DNA from: Eulemur rufifrons
Lineage: Eukaryota > Chordata > Mammalia > Primates > Lemuridae
Direction: 5' to 3'
Assembly: GCF_041146395.1 (NCBI RefSeq)
Contig: NC_090984.1
Coordinates: 87,183,114-87,247,113 of the forward strand
Length of the DNA: 64,000 bases
Shown here in pieces: positions 46,518 to 58,263 of the stretch. Position 1 is the first letter of the stretch. Each line of letters opens with the position of its first letter. The notes beneath the pieces are model-generated. The model was not told where the DNA came from. It did not search any database and saw only the letters and a program-made list of their open reading frames with translations. The position numbers were made by a program, and so were the translations under genes.

Positions 46518-47790
46518 TTTACATATAAAATGAACATCCAACACTAGAACTAAAAAATTACTTCATAAAAAAGCAGTTAAGTTAATCTGAAATCTATACT
46601 ATATAAATGTGAATTCAAAGTTAATTGTATTTTTTTCCCCAAAAGCTACATTTGCACTTACAGATACAGGGCTCAACTCAACTGTCTGTGTCAAATGACT
46701 TAATCTGGTTATTAGACTTATGACAGGATTTAAACATTTTTAGTGAAGAGGGAAAAAATAAACTATTCTTTCATTTAAATTAAGTTTGCAATTCAAAGGA
46801 TTTGTTCATTTGAGTCTCCAAGTTCTACTTTTCAACATGAGAGAGTCTTGAAGGTAGTATCTTTGCTTCAAAGCTTTTTCTTTCAAATTTACCTTTTACT
46901 TTGAAACTAACTAAAAAGAAACTAAGTGTATCAGAACCATACCTAATCCCCTAGGAGTCAGCATTGCATCAAGTTTATTAAAATTAAACACTTCTCTTTT
47001 TTCCTCTCCTTCCCAAATAGGCATCTGGTAATAGAAAGCAAATCAGCTGGGCCAGGATAAAACAGGCAATGTTTTTCCTTCACTAGTTCATTTGGAAAAG
47101 TCGCTTTGCTAATTGAGAAAAATCTAATGAATTTTACTTGTATTAAAATAAAAGTGATTGCTTCATAGCAACAATGTACTCATTTGAGAAAGTCATTACA
47201 TTTATGTATTGTGTTGTCATGTAAATACTTTGCCAAAATGTATTAACAAGAAATATAATATTATGGTTCATGGTTCATGTAGTATCTGAAAAGAATAATT
47301 GTATAACTAATCAGTGAAAACAAAGCAAATGTTCCTCTTGGGTTTGTACAATAAAAATCGAATTAAAATTATTCAGGCTCAAAAATGCAAATATAACACA
47401 TCTTCACCAGCAGAAAAATAAAACTATAAAGGCAAAACTTGTATATTCTATTCCTCCAAAAGTTTTAATTTGATTCCCAACCTACCTCATCAAAATTCGC
47501 TTCATGCATTTTTACAAAGTAATCAAATATTTCATTGTTTTTAAAACAAAATTATTATTCATTTTCCTATACAAGCTCACCAATATTCAGAAAACATTCT
47601 GGGGGAAATTAGTGCTAATCAGTGCAGTGGCAGCAACCAAAATGGCACTTTAATGTATTAAAACAGTAACATAAGATTAAATTCACAGTAAACTTAAGAG
47701 TAAATAACCAATATCAATTTAAACAGATTAAATGTTGGGAAAGGGCAAAGGTTAGAAATGATCTGAAGCAATAATCAAATTCTGCTGAGA
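46518..47790. other. Intergenic, no supported gene
   Basis: AT-rich unique sequence, no repeats or coding frames recognised. Confidence 0.5.
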
Positions 47791-47799
47791 ACAATAGGC

Positions 47800-47925
47800 C
47801 TTGCATTAGACAACAGCACCCCCTACCGGAAGCTTGAGGCTGCAGGAACGGATGGGCTCGGGGAACGGAACCTGTGAGGTGCTCAGACCTCCACCTGGCA
47901 GGGGGAGTCACCGTGAAATTCAAGT
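47800..47925 (-). promoter_or_regulatory. Isolated GC-rich element with CTCF-like motif
   Basis: A 125-bp GC-rich island in an AT-rich 1.7-kb stretch. The minus strand of 47815-47829 reads CCGGTAGGGGGTGCT, 13 of 15 positions of the CTCF core. CpGs and an E-box-like cacctgg follow. A minus-strand open frame (47714-47971) crosses it without a domain. Confidence 0.4.
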
Positions 47926-47929
47926 TCAT

Positions 47930-48530
47930 GATCAGTCTCAGAATCATTTCTTTTCTTTTGTGTAATCGCAAACTTCAGGTTCATCACCTAGAATTTTTAT
48001 TATTCCTAAACTGTAAATGAGCAAGAAATTGATTCAGAAGGTTTTACTAGTAAATATTTGGTGTGTCTTTTTATTTTAGCAAGCTAAAATTCTGTGATAA
48101 ATACCTGAGATAAAAAAGAGAGGTCATGCAATGATCTTGATTAAACTTCCTTGAAATTGCCCCACAGTGCTGTCTTTAGTACTGAGAATATGTTTCTGAG
48201 GGTGCTTTGATCTGATACCCCAACAAACATGCATGGTGGCTATACTTAATATATTTATATACAAATACATGCACACACACACACACCCCATATATAGACA
48301 TAGCGTGCAATCTGCGGTTCAGAGTGGAACGTAGTAGCCTCTAAGCCTCAGTAAAACGGAAGGTCCTCACTATCAGTTTGCCCTCCAGTGTTCAGATTTA
48401 TGGCTTTTTTCTATGTTACTTTTTGGAGGAGTAAACATCATTAATAATCCCTTATAAGAAGAAATATGAAAACTTTTGAGAGATGATAAAAGGCAAAAAT
48501 TTGACAGACTGGTCATCTAGTCAACAGGTA
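47930..48530. other. Intergenic, no supported gene
   Basis: Includes a short (CA)n at 48272-48286. Nothing else recognised. Confidence 0.5.
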
Positions 48531-48592
48531 CCCTTGTTAGGTCCGGAGCCAAGAGGGAGACACACGAAGCCTCAGGTGTAGCAAAATGCTGT

Positions 48593-48598
48593 TTTATT
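48593..48598 (-). terminator. LTR poly(A) signal (AATAAA)
   Basis: A canonical hexamer on the minus strand about 70 bp downstream of the TATA box, marking the R region of the solo LTR. Confidence 0.7.
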
Positions 48599-48666
48599 TT
48601 GAGCATCTGGGTGCAGATGGGTGGAGGCCAAATAGCGTCCACCCTGAGGGAGGGGAAAGCCTCGAG

Positions 48667-48674
48667 TTTTATAG
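48667..48674 (-). promoter_or_regulatory. LTR TATA box (CTATAAAA)
   Basis: The minus strand reads CTATAAAA in the U3 part of the solo LTR. It could still drive minus-strand transcription into the flank at 48530 and below. Confidence 0.6.
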
Positions 48675-48886
48675 AAGGTTTTTCCAGGGGGAGTAACACC
48701 TGCAGAGATAGGGGAGGTGGGGTAGCTTCATCCTTAATAGGGAGGATAGGAATGCCAGCATGGCTGCAGCTGTCTGTGGTCAAAGTTAGATTTTTACAAT
48801 CTTAGACTCTCCAGACTCCTGCGGCTTTTGTTTCACAGGATTTATGATATTTTGCAGGTTCCCACTCTACCTAAACCTAACACCCT

Positions 48887-49615
48887 CTTTTAAAAATTAA
48901 TGTAAAATGCCCAACAGTGTTTTGAAGCCAGCAATTCAAATAAATCAAATATCTAAACTAGGTTATGTCCTATAACTAAAGGAAACCTCAGTCAAGCTGA
49001 TTTGCTAAACATGTGTAAATGCCACAAGCACTAAGTACAATGATCAGGGAAATAGGCTGAAAAAAAAACCAGGAGGGATCATTTTAACAGATGGGGGCAG
49101 ATACATAGAACAGAAGAAAGGGGGAAATAGAAGCAAACATCAAATCCAGGTTGCACTTGAAAAGAAGTCCATATTACCATAATAAAAAGATGAGAACAGC
49201 TCTGAGCTTTGCAATTTACTTTATGAACACCCACCTCACCACCTCCAGCATCAGATGCTTTAGTTTCGTGACTTACATGTGAACCATTTTTATAAAAATC
49301 CACCAGGGAAGTACGTTACTCAACCAAGTTGATCCTGTCTCAGAGGCCACGTTCACTCTTCTAGCCAAGTGAGAGAAGAAGCTGACTTTCTTTTCCTCCC
49401 TCAGAATTTCTGAAGTACATGGAGCCCAGGAGCAGCCAATTTGGAAAGCACTCTCTTTAACCCTGTGCATGAAATACAGAGCAAAATCATTTCAGAAAAA
49501 ATGTTAAACATCTACTGGGAGTTGTCCGCAGGTGGACGTGTTCATTTCCTGAGGCTAGAAGCACATAATGCATTCCTGAAAGAAACAAGATCAAAAGAAT
49601 TTGCAATTACAGGTG
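48887..49615. other. Intergenic, no supported gene
   Basis: Minus-strand open frames (49079-49303, 49273-49470) show no domain. No repeat recognised. Confidence 0.45.
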
Positions 49616-49619
49616 CTTG

Positions 49620-49800
49620 GGGGAGGCAGCATGGTCGCTGGGAAAAGCACGGAGTCAGGACACAGGAGCCCAGGATCCTATCCCAGCTCTGCCCAGCTGT
49701 GTATTATTTAACACTCTGTGCCTTAGTTTCTTCATCTGTAAAAATGAAGACACTTGACTATTTTTCCAGCTCAGTCTTTGATGGCAAAGAATTTTTAATG
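49620..49800 (+). repeat. MIR SINE
   Basis: 'gcacggagtcaggacacagg', 'gcccaggatcctatcccagc', 'gccttagtttcttcatctgt' in forward order. Confidence 0.78.
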
Positions 49801-49914
49801 AGGATTTAATGTTCTGACAAGACACGATTTAACAGTGTTTCATAGAACCATCATTGTCCAAGAAGGCAAGGGGTTCACAAAATCAAAGAACTATGGTGGT
49901 GGATCTTCCCTGGA

Positions 49915-50720
49915 TTCACTCATTCAATTATTTATCCTTCATTGGGTGTTTATTAAGAGTCTACTATGTATTAGACTCCAAACCAGGCAATGAAATACAG
50001 ATTTGACTAAGACTCAAATCTCTTCCCTCAAAGAACTTGTGGCTTAAGGGGGAAGAAAGACAAATAAATCTGCATTCACAATATAGGGCAGAGAATCCTC
50101 CACCGGCACAACCTGTGGGAACGTGTTTGGAGGATCTCAGCCGGGGAGGTAAGGGTGAAAGCTGTCACCAGGGAAAGCTTAGAGGAAGCAACATCAAGTC
50201 TGATCTTAAAGCATGAAACAGGAGTTAGCCAGGAAGAAAAAAGAAAGGAGAGGTGTTTCAGGAAAAGGGAGCAGTCTTTGAACTAAAGCTTGGGACAAGG
50301 AGAGACTATGGAAGATTCCAGCAAATGCAAGCTATTCAGTGTGGTTGGAGGGCAGGGTGTGTCCAATGAAGCCAATGAAGAGGGAACAGGAGTGGAGGCT
50401 AAAGTGTTGAAGGAAAAAGCTCGTTCAACACAGGGTGAGGCTGGGAACAGTGCAGGGTAGACTGGAAGTTTTTAAGACAAGAAGACCATCAGTGATAGGG
50501 TTTGCAATAAAGAGCTGTACCAAGGCCACAGCAGTGAAAATAGAGAGGAGGGAAGAAATTTGGAAATGTTTATAAAGTAAAATGAGCAGGGTTCAGTAAT
50601 TGACTGTGTTTGGGAGAGCATGAAGGAGATGTTGAGGATGACTGACTTCCAGATTTCTGGACTGGGTGGATGATGCTGCTGACAGCAATGTGGGATGGAT
50701 GGAGATCAGGTTGGCGGGGA
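49915..50720 (-). repeat. L2-like ancient LINE, antisense
   Basis: The clearest of three copies of this type: 'attgggtgtttattaagagt', 'ctcttccctcaaagaacttg', 'gatcttaaagcatgaaacag', 'ggtgtttcaggaaaagggag' and 'ggatgactgacttccagatt' in order. I assign it to L2 from memory of the 3' end, with moderate trust. Confidence 0.5.
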
Positions 50721-50724
50721 CAGA

Positions 50725-52425
50725 TGAAGAATTCTGTCTAGGCCAGGGATTAATGGAATATTCAAATACAGGTGTCTTTAGGACTTCTGGAGGATAAAGG
50801 AGAGTTTAGAGTTGAAAATACAGACCTCTACCCACCATCCATTCTATTCTGAGTAAGAATGCATTCTCATGACCACATCCTGAAAGTGTTTTAATCTGGA
50901 ACTCCTCCACTGTTCTTGCAGATCTAAACACAGCCTTCTCTCATCTCACACCTGTCTCCACCACTCCTAATCTCATACTTAACCTAATCTTCACCTGCAT
51001 CCCCAAACTCCAGTTTGCAGACCCCTGCACATTTTCCCAGTGCACCAGCCTCTTCCCAGCTTTACTTTCTTCTTTATCCAGTCTGGATCACATGGGAAAT
51101 CATATTTGGTCTGATTGTGGGACATCTAGAATCACAAGAAACTCATAGAAGGCACTGACCAGCCTGAGAGTGGGCCATGACCAAACTGCATAATCTCCTT
51201 AGACCCAGACCTTAATATTCACACAGTCCCAAACATGTCCTCCCAAACAACCCCAGTTCAGACTATGCTTCACTGACTTCCACACAACTATGTCTACATA
51301 GTGCCAATCCACAGGTGTTTTAAAGTAAGCCAAGATTGAGTTCCTGGCCCAAATTCTCGCCCCTTAGAAAATTCAGAAGATACCACTGAAGGTCACCACA
51401 ATTTTAAAATTGCAGCCTCTCTGAGCCATGAGAGAAATCTCACAGTTCTTAGACTTGATGAGTTACTCCACTTATTTTTTCAGGATGTACTCAATAAATA
51501 TTTATTAAGCAAATGATATTTTCAGGTCATATCTGTAGCCTTTACATTTTTATTCTATAAGCACTTTTATAAATAGACTGAAACCTTTTAATTCTCTCTG
51601 CCAAAATGCTCAACCCAACGGGGACCACTGATGAATATAGTGACAAAGAGAAATAAGGTTATCCAGTTATCCCGAGTTAAACTATCCATATCCACATGTA
51701 ATGAACATGAACAGCCATCTCAGGAAGTAGACCAAGACTTTGTAAGTATGTGACTTAAACCCCCACAGTTAGGAACCCCTACAATTCTCATTAAGGTGAT
51801 CTGGGAAATATGTTTAGAAAGGAAAAACTTAAATAGTTGATTATATGGTACCGAGACTGGAGAAAGACTGTATGAACTGTCCAGGAAAGAGAGTGACCTA
51901 TCTGAATGACAAGGCTACAAACACTTTTACATCCTATCTGATTCTGTTAGTAACCTTCTGATCCTTTCTGGTAGTTGTTGTCTGATTATATAAGAGGATA
52001 TGCTGGTTGTACAGATAGAAATGTACTATCTTCCTGGCAGTTATATTCCATACTGCCAATTAATAAATTTGTATTAAATCAGCCATCTCTACTGGGTTTA
52101 GTTATGTGAGTTGGCATCTCCAAATCCTGACTACATAGGTGCATGTACGTTCTGCAAACCCTAAGGTTTGAAAATCATAGAAAAGTAAATGCCGCCTTGT
52201 AAGACCCTCTGGCAGAAGGCTTGCTAAGCTCTCCAGCCTTATACCTGAACGAGACTCCTGCAGGGCACCTTCTATAATATTTGAATAACAACCCAAATTG
52301 CTAAGTCAACAAATAGTTATTGACCTTGCTACACATATGTGTGGGTGCCAGTAATCATGATGGTTCCTATTTGTTGAATGGCTACATTATATCAAGAACA
52401 GCTCTAGGTTTATGAAGGTACAACA
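50725..52425. other. Intergenic, no supported gene
   Basis: Pyrimidine-rich unique sequence (about 50830-51080) and AT-rich DNA, with an L2-like scrap at 51484-51515. No gene recognised. Confidence 0.45.
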
Positions 52426-52429
52426 AAAA

Positions 52430-52680
52430 CTATGTAAATGTTTTGCTTTGAAATCTTATTTATAACAATGAAAAACTGGAATCAGCCTAAACATACAACA
52501 TACAATTATAAAGTCCAATCTCAACTGGCATACATATATAAATGAAAAGACTGAAGAGCTACGCATCCGAACGTTAACTAGATTAGATGTCTTTTTTATC
52601 ATCTTCTTTGTTCCTTTATGTATTTAAATTTTTTCTATACTGAATGTGTGTTTTCAGTATAGTTTTCATTCACTGCCAAT
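52430..52680 (+). mobile_element. L1M 3' end
   Basis: 'acaatgaaaaactggaatca', 'ttctttgttcctttatgtat' and 'tttttctatactgaatgtgt' follow the L1M terminal order. Strongly diverged. Confidence 0.45.
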
Positions 52681-52684
52681 TCAC

Positions 52685-53500
52685 AAAAAGAAATTTCAAA
52701 AGGATTGTATAAGTCTTCAGAGTCTTCTTTGGGTATTACTTCAATGGAATGTGAGAGTTCTTACAAAGATTATATTGAATTTTTAGATGAAGTACAGTCA
52801 GATTGTCCCTTTGGTTTGCTAAAGAGTTAATTTGTCATTCTGCTTGCACATATTTAGCCCCTCATTCAAAGCAAACCCATAGAGCAAGCAGTATCAGCCC
52901 AATTTTGCTTCATTACCATAGCAACATAACACTGACAAAAGCACACAGCTCCTGCCCTTCCTTGCACACACATGCCCTGTTATTGTTTCTCTTTCACCTA
53001 CTCTCATTCATTGCCATTTTCCTCCATTTTCCCCCCTTTTCTTTATGCTGGGTTCCTTCCTCCCAAAAACGTTTGTGAGGCCAAAAAAAGTGTATGTGAC
53101 TAATCAAAATATGCTAAATTCTAAATGCCAGTTTGCTTTTTCTATTCTATACCCTTTACGACTCTTCCTAGTCAATCATAGATAAGAAACAGTTATATTT
53201 TTTTCCTAGGAAACTCAGCTATTCAATAGTTCTGAATACAAATATTAATAATTTCAGTATTGAGAACTTAATTCAAATGAGCTCTCAGGTGGCAGGAGAG
53301 AATGCATAACGGGGCAGCCACTAGCAATGACTGGGTTTTATTGGGTTTTGCTCCACTACCCTTCCCTCGTCCTCCCACACATATACACTTAGTTCACTAC
53401 TGATTTGGGCCGTGTGGAGAGAGATGGAACTGTAACAGGAGCCATCACAGATAAACATTTCAACTACACCTAATGAAATCAGGGACCCGAATGCTGTTGT
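52685..53500. other. Intergenic, no supported gene
   Basis: A forward frame (52803-53078) and a minus-strand frame (53321-53509) lack domains. No repeat assigned. Confidence 0.4.
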
Positions 53501-53509
53501 ACTCCACAC

Positions 53510-54545
53510 ATGGAGTGTGCCAGTGACTATCCTACCGAGGCCTACTAAGCCCTGCTTTTCCTACACTCCTTTCTCCTTCCATCCCTTCCTCCTTCCTAAG
53601 ATTTCTGACTTCACTCAGGTGTCTTCCCTTTTACTGGAAGCCACATCCTTCAGGATGGTCCCAACTCCAAGCTCAGATGGTGAGTCCTGATTGACGTAAG
53701 CTAAGTACAATGGTACCATCCTTTGCCAGGATTGGCCTAGGTATGGGCATGCAGTGCTTTTCTGGCCAATGAGGCATAAAGGGAGATCTGTGGGTGGCTT
53801 CTGGGACAAGAATGTGGCAGTGACTGCTTGTTGTTCCCACCGTGCATGTTCCACTTATTCCACAGTAGAAGAAAGTTGAGCTGGGCACATCAACATCCAG
53901 AATAAAGGGCACATTTCTCAGCCTCCTTTGTAGCCCATTGTGGCCTGATAAGTTCTGGCCATTAGGATGAAAGCAGAAGTGCAGTGTGGCAGCTCTTGAG
54001 AATCTTCCTTATTGGACAGCTGACAAGTGCTCTTTTCCTACTCCATTTTCTTTTTTCCTTTCTTTTTTTTTTTTTTTTTTTTTCTTATTCTACTATGTGG
54101 AATGTGGATGTGATAGCTGGAGGTGGAACAACCACCATAGACTGTGGATGACCTTGGGAATGGAGACTATGTATAGCAGAACAACAGCAACAACAACAAA
54201 AAAGCCACACTGAAGTCACTATTATTTTAGGTTTTCTATCATTTATAATCAAACCTAATATTAACAAATAAAAAGAAAAAGGTGGCCCATTTTCAGTCTC
54301 TTAATATTGTTGTATCTAAAAATTATGTCTGGAGCTGTTGCAGCCATTGTGCAACCATGAGGAGAACCAGCCTGAGGCCAAAGCCAAACACAGATGGCAG
54401 GTGATGAATAGAGTTAGAGTCAACCAACCCTGCAATTACCTTCCTGAGGATTTTTTTATTATGTGAGAAAATATACTTCAGTATGTTTAAGCCACTGAGT
54501 TGATGATTTCTATTTCTTGAAGCTAAAAGCATTCTAGCTGGTACA
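53510..54545. repeat. Old LTR/L1-type retroelement remnants
   Basis: Phrases such as 'ttttctggccaatgaggcat', 'gttctggccattaggatgaa', 'gtggatgtgatagctggagg', 'gtttaagccactgagttgat' and 'agcattctagctggtacag' are typical of old mammalian retroelement ends. A 20-T run sits at about 54063-54083. At least two fragments; family uncertain. Confidence 0.4.
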
Positions 54546-54549
54546 GTAC

Positions 54550-55530
54550 TGGATGGTTTATAATGTTTATAAACTATAAACTCCTTCAGAAAAGACTCAG
54601 CTGACCAAAGATTTGGAAGAAGCAGGATTAAATATGAAGAGTTGAGGAAGATGTGTTATAAAACATTTAGAAAATAGAATAGAAAACAAGGGGGAATAAT
54701 AATCCCACCACTCCAAATAACCATGATAATAATTTTGGCCTTCTCTTTTTTTTTTTTTTAAAGTATCATATATAGTAACTACATATATTTATACATGCAG
54801 GTAATCACACTATACGTTTAACTTTATCTCTCACACTGAATACAAATAAAAACTCTGTACAAAATCTAAGAAGTAACTACCCAGGAACTCTGGAAAGTAA
54901 ACTATAACAAGGCAGTTAGAGGAGAAAAGTCAAAGCTTGAAGAAAATCACAACGATGATGGTGGTGATCATTTTTCTGGTATTTTTTGTCAATTTTTGAT
55001 TTTGGCTTTTTTTTTTTTTGTTTGCTTCTTTATTTCCCAGCTTTTAATGGAGGGTAGGCCAAATATGGGAACTGCTCAGCAGATGCAAACAACAAAAACC
55101 TTTCTTGATATAGGACTGGGAAGAAAACACTACTGGGAGCTGAAAAGTGTGGGAGGAGTCCCTGTTTTTCTCCTTTCTCTTTTTCCTCTCTCTACCCTGA
55201 CCTGAAGATAGTCATGGGTTTGCATGTCCTGGTAGGAAAAAAGGTTCCTGTTGTGGAAAGTATTAATATATGGAGTGGTCCCCATTATTTTCCTCTCTCA
55301 TTTTTTCCTTACTGTTTCATCCTGAGGGTGGGCTGAGAGCTTCTTTGTCACAGAAGGCTAGAAGTTACAGGACCCCATCTTTCCGGCCAGAGGAACCAGG
55401 AAAAGAGATCCCTAGGAATTGGAGAGTGTGGAGGAAATCTCAAGAGAGGAGAGACTTTTGAGAATGAACCTAATTTGGTGAGTGAACTTGACACAAGTGT
55501 CAGGTTCACCTCCATGGTGTACATGGAAGA

Positions 55531-55564
<34 letters not shown>

Positions 55565-55690
55565 CAAAGTCTTCGAGAATTGAACTGATGTTGGAACCAC
55601 CGCCTAAAGACAGAGTTTGTAGTCTAAACCTACGCAGGTCTTTGTCTGCTGAAACAAAAAAAATCAACACTCTCAGGAAGATCTTAACAG
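54550..55690. other. Intergenic, possible L1M 5' sequence
   Basis: AT-rich, with T-runs (54749-54761 and 55008-55020). The stretch from about 55040 may be the 5' extension of the L1M at 55690, but I cannot show it. Confidence 0.35.
55533..55561. repeat. (CA)n microsatellite, about 14 units
   Basis: An uninterrupted AC repeat of 29 bases; likely polymorphic. Confidence 0.93.
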
Positions 55691-56360
55691 GACTCAAGAG
55701 ACTCACAACATATTACTTTAAATGTCCAGGAAACAATCCAAAATTACTTGACATATAAAGAACCTCAAAAATCTGATCAATATGAAGAGAAAAAACAATC
55801 CACTAATACCAAACCCAAGATTATCCAGATGTTGGAATTATAATACAAATATTTTAAAGCAGCTTTTATAACCAATCTCCATGAGATAAAGGTAGACTCT
55901 CGAAATGAATGGAGGGATAGATGCTCTCAGCAGGGAAATAGAACCAAATGGAAATTTTAGAACTGAAAATGTAATAACTGAAATAAAAAAATTTGCTGGA
56001 TGAGCTCAGTAGCAGAATGGAGCTCACAGAGGCAAAAGTCAATAAACTTGAAGATAGACCAATATAAATTATCCAATTGAAAGAAAGAGAAAAAACAAAA
56101 CAGAATAGAGAGCTTCAGGGACCAGAGGGCCAATATCAAATGGTCTAACGCTCATGTTACTGGAGTCCCTACAGGAGAGGAGAAAATGATGGATGCAGAA
56201 AAAATATTTGAAAATGTAATGGCTCAAGAGTTCCCAAGTTTGGAAAAAGATACACATTTACAGATTCTAGAAGCTCAGTAAATGCTAAACAGTCCAAATT
56301 CAAAAGAAAACTATGTCTCGATATAATCAAACTGCTGAAAATCAAAAAGTGAAGATGACT
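55690..56360 (+). mobile_element. Old L1 (L1M-type) 5'/ORF1 region
   Basis: 'ggaaacaatccaaaattact', 'agatgttggaattataatac', 'aatggctcaagagttcccaa', 'agattctagaagctcagtaa' and 'ataatcaaactgctgaaaat' are sense L1M phrases. Many stops. Confidence 0.6.
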
Positions 56361-56364
56361 GGAG

Positions 56365-57066
56365 AGGCCACGTGGGGAAGGGGCTTTAATATCTGATGAC
56401 TGGTGGCTGCACAGAGAGATGGCAAACAGGCATTCACAGGCAGGTGTTAAAGAGAATCCATGATCTGTGCTATGTAGCCCCATTCTCCAGAGTGTATAAA
56501 ATTCAGTGCAAACTGTGAAGCTCATTAATGCTTTGTAGCACATGTCTACTCTGGAAAATAGGGCAAAACAGTCCTACTTCAGCCTTGAGGAGGGTGAAAC
56601 AGGGGCTATCCTTATGTCCTGACACTTCTGGTCACACTTTCCTTCTCTTGATCTGCTGCTGCTGTTCACTTTCTCTCTGACCTTTCTCTAGTTCAAGACT
56701 GAGCAAAATTTTCTATAGGAGGGCCATTTCAGAAAAACTTGAAAGCCATATTAAGACATTATGTTTTATATCAAGAAACATAAAAATCTAAAACCAAGCT
56801 TAGGTATTTACAAATTTTTTTCCTCTCACTAAAACTTTTCTCTTTCTTTGTTTCTTTGTTTTTTTCTTTCTTTTTTGTTTGTTTGGGAAAAAAACACCCT
56901 ACGTATTGTAGTTACATAATGTGCACTGAAATCCCTGATTATAATGCTTTTTTTGAACAGATTTTATTGTTACATTTTTTTGAGCATCTTTTTCGCTTTA
57001 TACCTTTCCTTGATTTATCTTTTAATCTACTTAATTACAAATATTAGATGCCTCAATAAGCCTCAT
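56365..57066. other. Intergenic, no supported gene
   Basis: A minus-strand frame (56169-56543) has no domain. A T/C-rich run lies at about 56840-56885. Confidence 0.45.
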
Positions 57067-57075
57067 AAAATTGTG

Positions 57076-57217
57076 GGTTTTATGATTTTTTATTTATTTA
57101 TTTATTTTTTAGACTAGTCAAGGGCAGTAGTGAGGAGGGGGGAAAGTAGTAGAACGAGGAGTTCAGTCTGTGACTGTGAACAATCAAGTGAGATGACTCA
57201 CTACCTTCGGACCAGCC
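57076..57217 (-). pseudogene. RNY1: Y1 RNA (RNY1) retropseudogene with AAAT-repeat tail
   Basis: The minus strand from 57217 reads GGCTGGTCCGAAGGTAGTGA and ends GCCCTTGACTAGTCT at 57111. This is essentially the whole Y1 RNA (107 nt, against about 113), missing a few nt in the loop region. Y1 is a Ro60-binding RNA polymerase III transcript. The 3' end runs into an A-rich tail with (AAAT) units (57076-57110). A target duplication aaaattgtg lies at 57067-57075 and 57218-57226. These are marks of L1-driven retroposition. Without the native upstream promoter it is very probably not a functional gene. Confidence 0.92.
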
Positions 57218-57226
57218 AAAATTGTG

Positions 57227-58131
57227 TTTTTTAAAACAAGATATTTTCTTCTCCATTTTAAACAAGACAAAATGACAATGTCTGTAACACCCAAGAATTA
57301 TCCCTTAATTAACTTGTTTGAAACCATAGATATTATCAGTCATTTTTTCTGTGTTGATAGCATCCACAGCATGGATTAACATTTTAGTTATATCCAACAG
57401 CCAGCCAATTTGGCCTCACAACCAGCAAAAAAAAAAAGAACCAATGTTTTCCTCTGTCTACCAAGAGAGCACAGCAATACTTGGTTGTGCAATGTAAGAG
57501 GCAAGCCTGGCTGAGTTTGGCCATCCCTGGGCTGTTTTCTCCCATCTATAAATCTAAGGGTTCCTGAGATCAATGCCAGGTCACAACTTGAAGCTAACCA
57601 TGCTGACCTTCCTCTTGCTGCAAATGGGTGAAGGATGTGAAGAGGAATAAAAATGGGGAAAATAACATCGGATAAGGGGAAAGAAGGCTCGTGTCATCTT
57701 TGCAGCAAAGTGCTCATTGATCTCAGAGAGGTGCTCTAAGAAAGTGAGGAGCCCAGGATACTCTTTGGGGTACTTATCTTTTTCCTAGCAGATTTTATTT
57801 TCAAGTCACAGCCTTTGGGTGCTTCTCTGTAATGAATTCTAAGTGATACTTACTTTAATTGCACACACTAAGACTGAAAATAAAATTTAAAACATTTTCT
57901 ATGTTTTAAAATGTACACTATTGTTTTTTGTATGTTTGCTGTTTATGTTGCTTTTAAAATAATAATTTTATCTATAATACAATAATTTGGAAAATTCCAA
58001 TATTTAAATAATTCATGGTTCTTTGTATTTTGTCAGTTATAAAGTATATATTCTGTTTAAAATACAAAACATTTGTGTAGTCATCAAGTACAATTTTTTA
58101 AAAATATAGTTGTCTCAAAAGATATTTGTCC
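57227..58131. other. Intergenic, no supported gene
   Basis: AT-rich between the two small-RNA pseudogenes. No repeat or frame recognised. Confidence 0.5.
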
Positions 58132-58142
58132 AAACAATTCTT

Positions 58143-58251
58143 TTTTTAAAAAAAATGGAACATTTCATTTGCGTGTCATCCTTGCTCAGGGGCCACGCTA
58201 ATCTTCTCTGTATCAATCCGATTTTAGTACATGTGCTGCAGAAGTGGGCAC
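58143..58251 (-). pseudogene. RNU6: U6 snRNA retropseudogene with A-tail
   Basis: The minus strand from 58251 reads GTGCCCACTTCTGCAGCACA, then AGAGAAGATTAGCGTGGCCC and AGGATGACACGCAAATGAAA, closely following U6 snRNA. It has scattered changes (for example GTGCTC to GTGCCC) and a small deletion in the ACGAA region before the 3' stem. The U-rich 3' end is followed by an A-tail (T's at 58141-58147 on the + strand). The perfect target duplication aaacaattctt lies at 58132-58142 and 58253-58263. This is a processed, L1-type copy without the U6 upstream promoter, so I judge it non-functional. Confidence 0.95.
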
Positions 58252-58263
58252 TAAACAATTCTT

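Larger units (their letters stand above)
48535..48882 (-). mobile_element. Solo LTR of a class I (gammaretrovirus-like) endogenous retrovirus
   Basis: A 348-bp element bounded by inverted TGTTAGG ... CCTAACA and flanked by a perfect 4-bp target duplication (ccct at 48531-48534 and 48883-48886), the size typical of ERV1-class integration. On the minus strand it carries a TATA box (48667-48674) and a downstream AATAAA (48593-48598), in the right order for U3-R-U5. No internal gag, pol or env sequence adjoins it, so it is a solo LTR left by LTR-LTR recombination. The family name is unknown to me. It cannot encode anything. Confidence 0.85.

Noticed and set aside
48535..48882. Minus-strand 88-codon frame and + strand frame within the LTR as a viral gene
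   Set aside because: They lie in noncoding LTR sequence. No adjacent retroviral coding region remains, so the element is a solo LTR.
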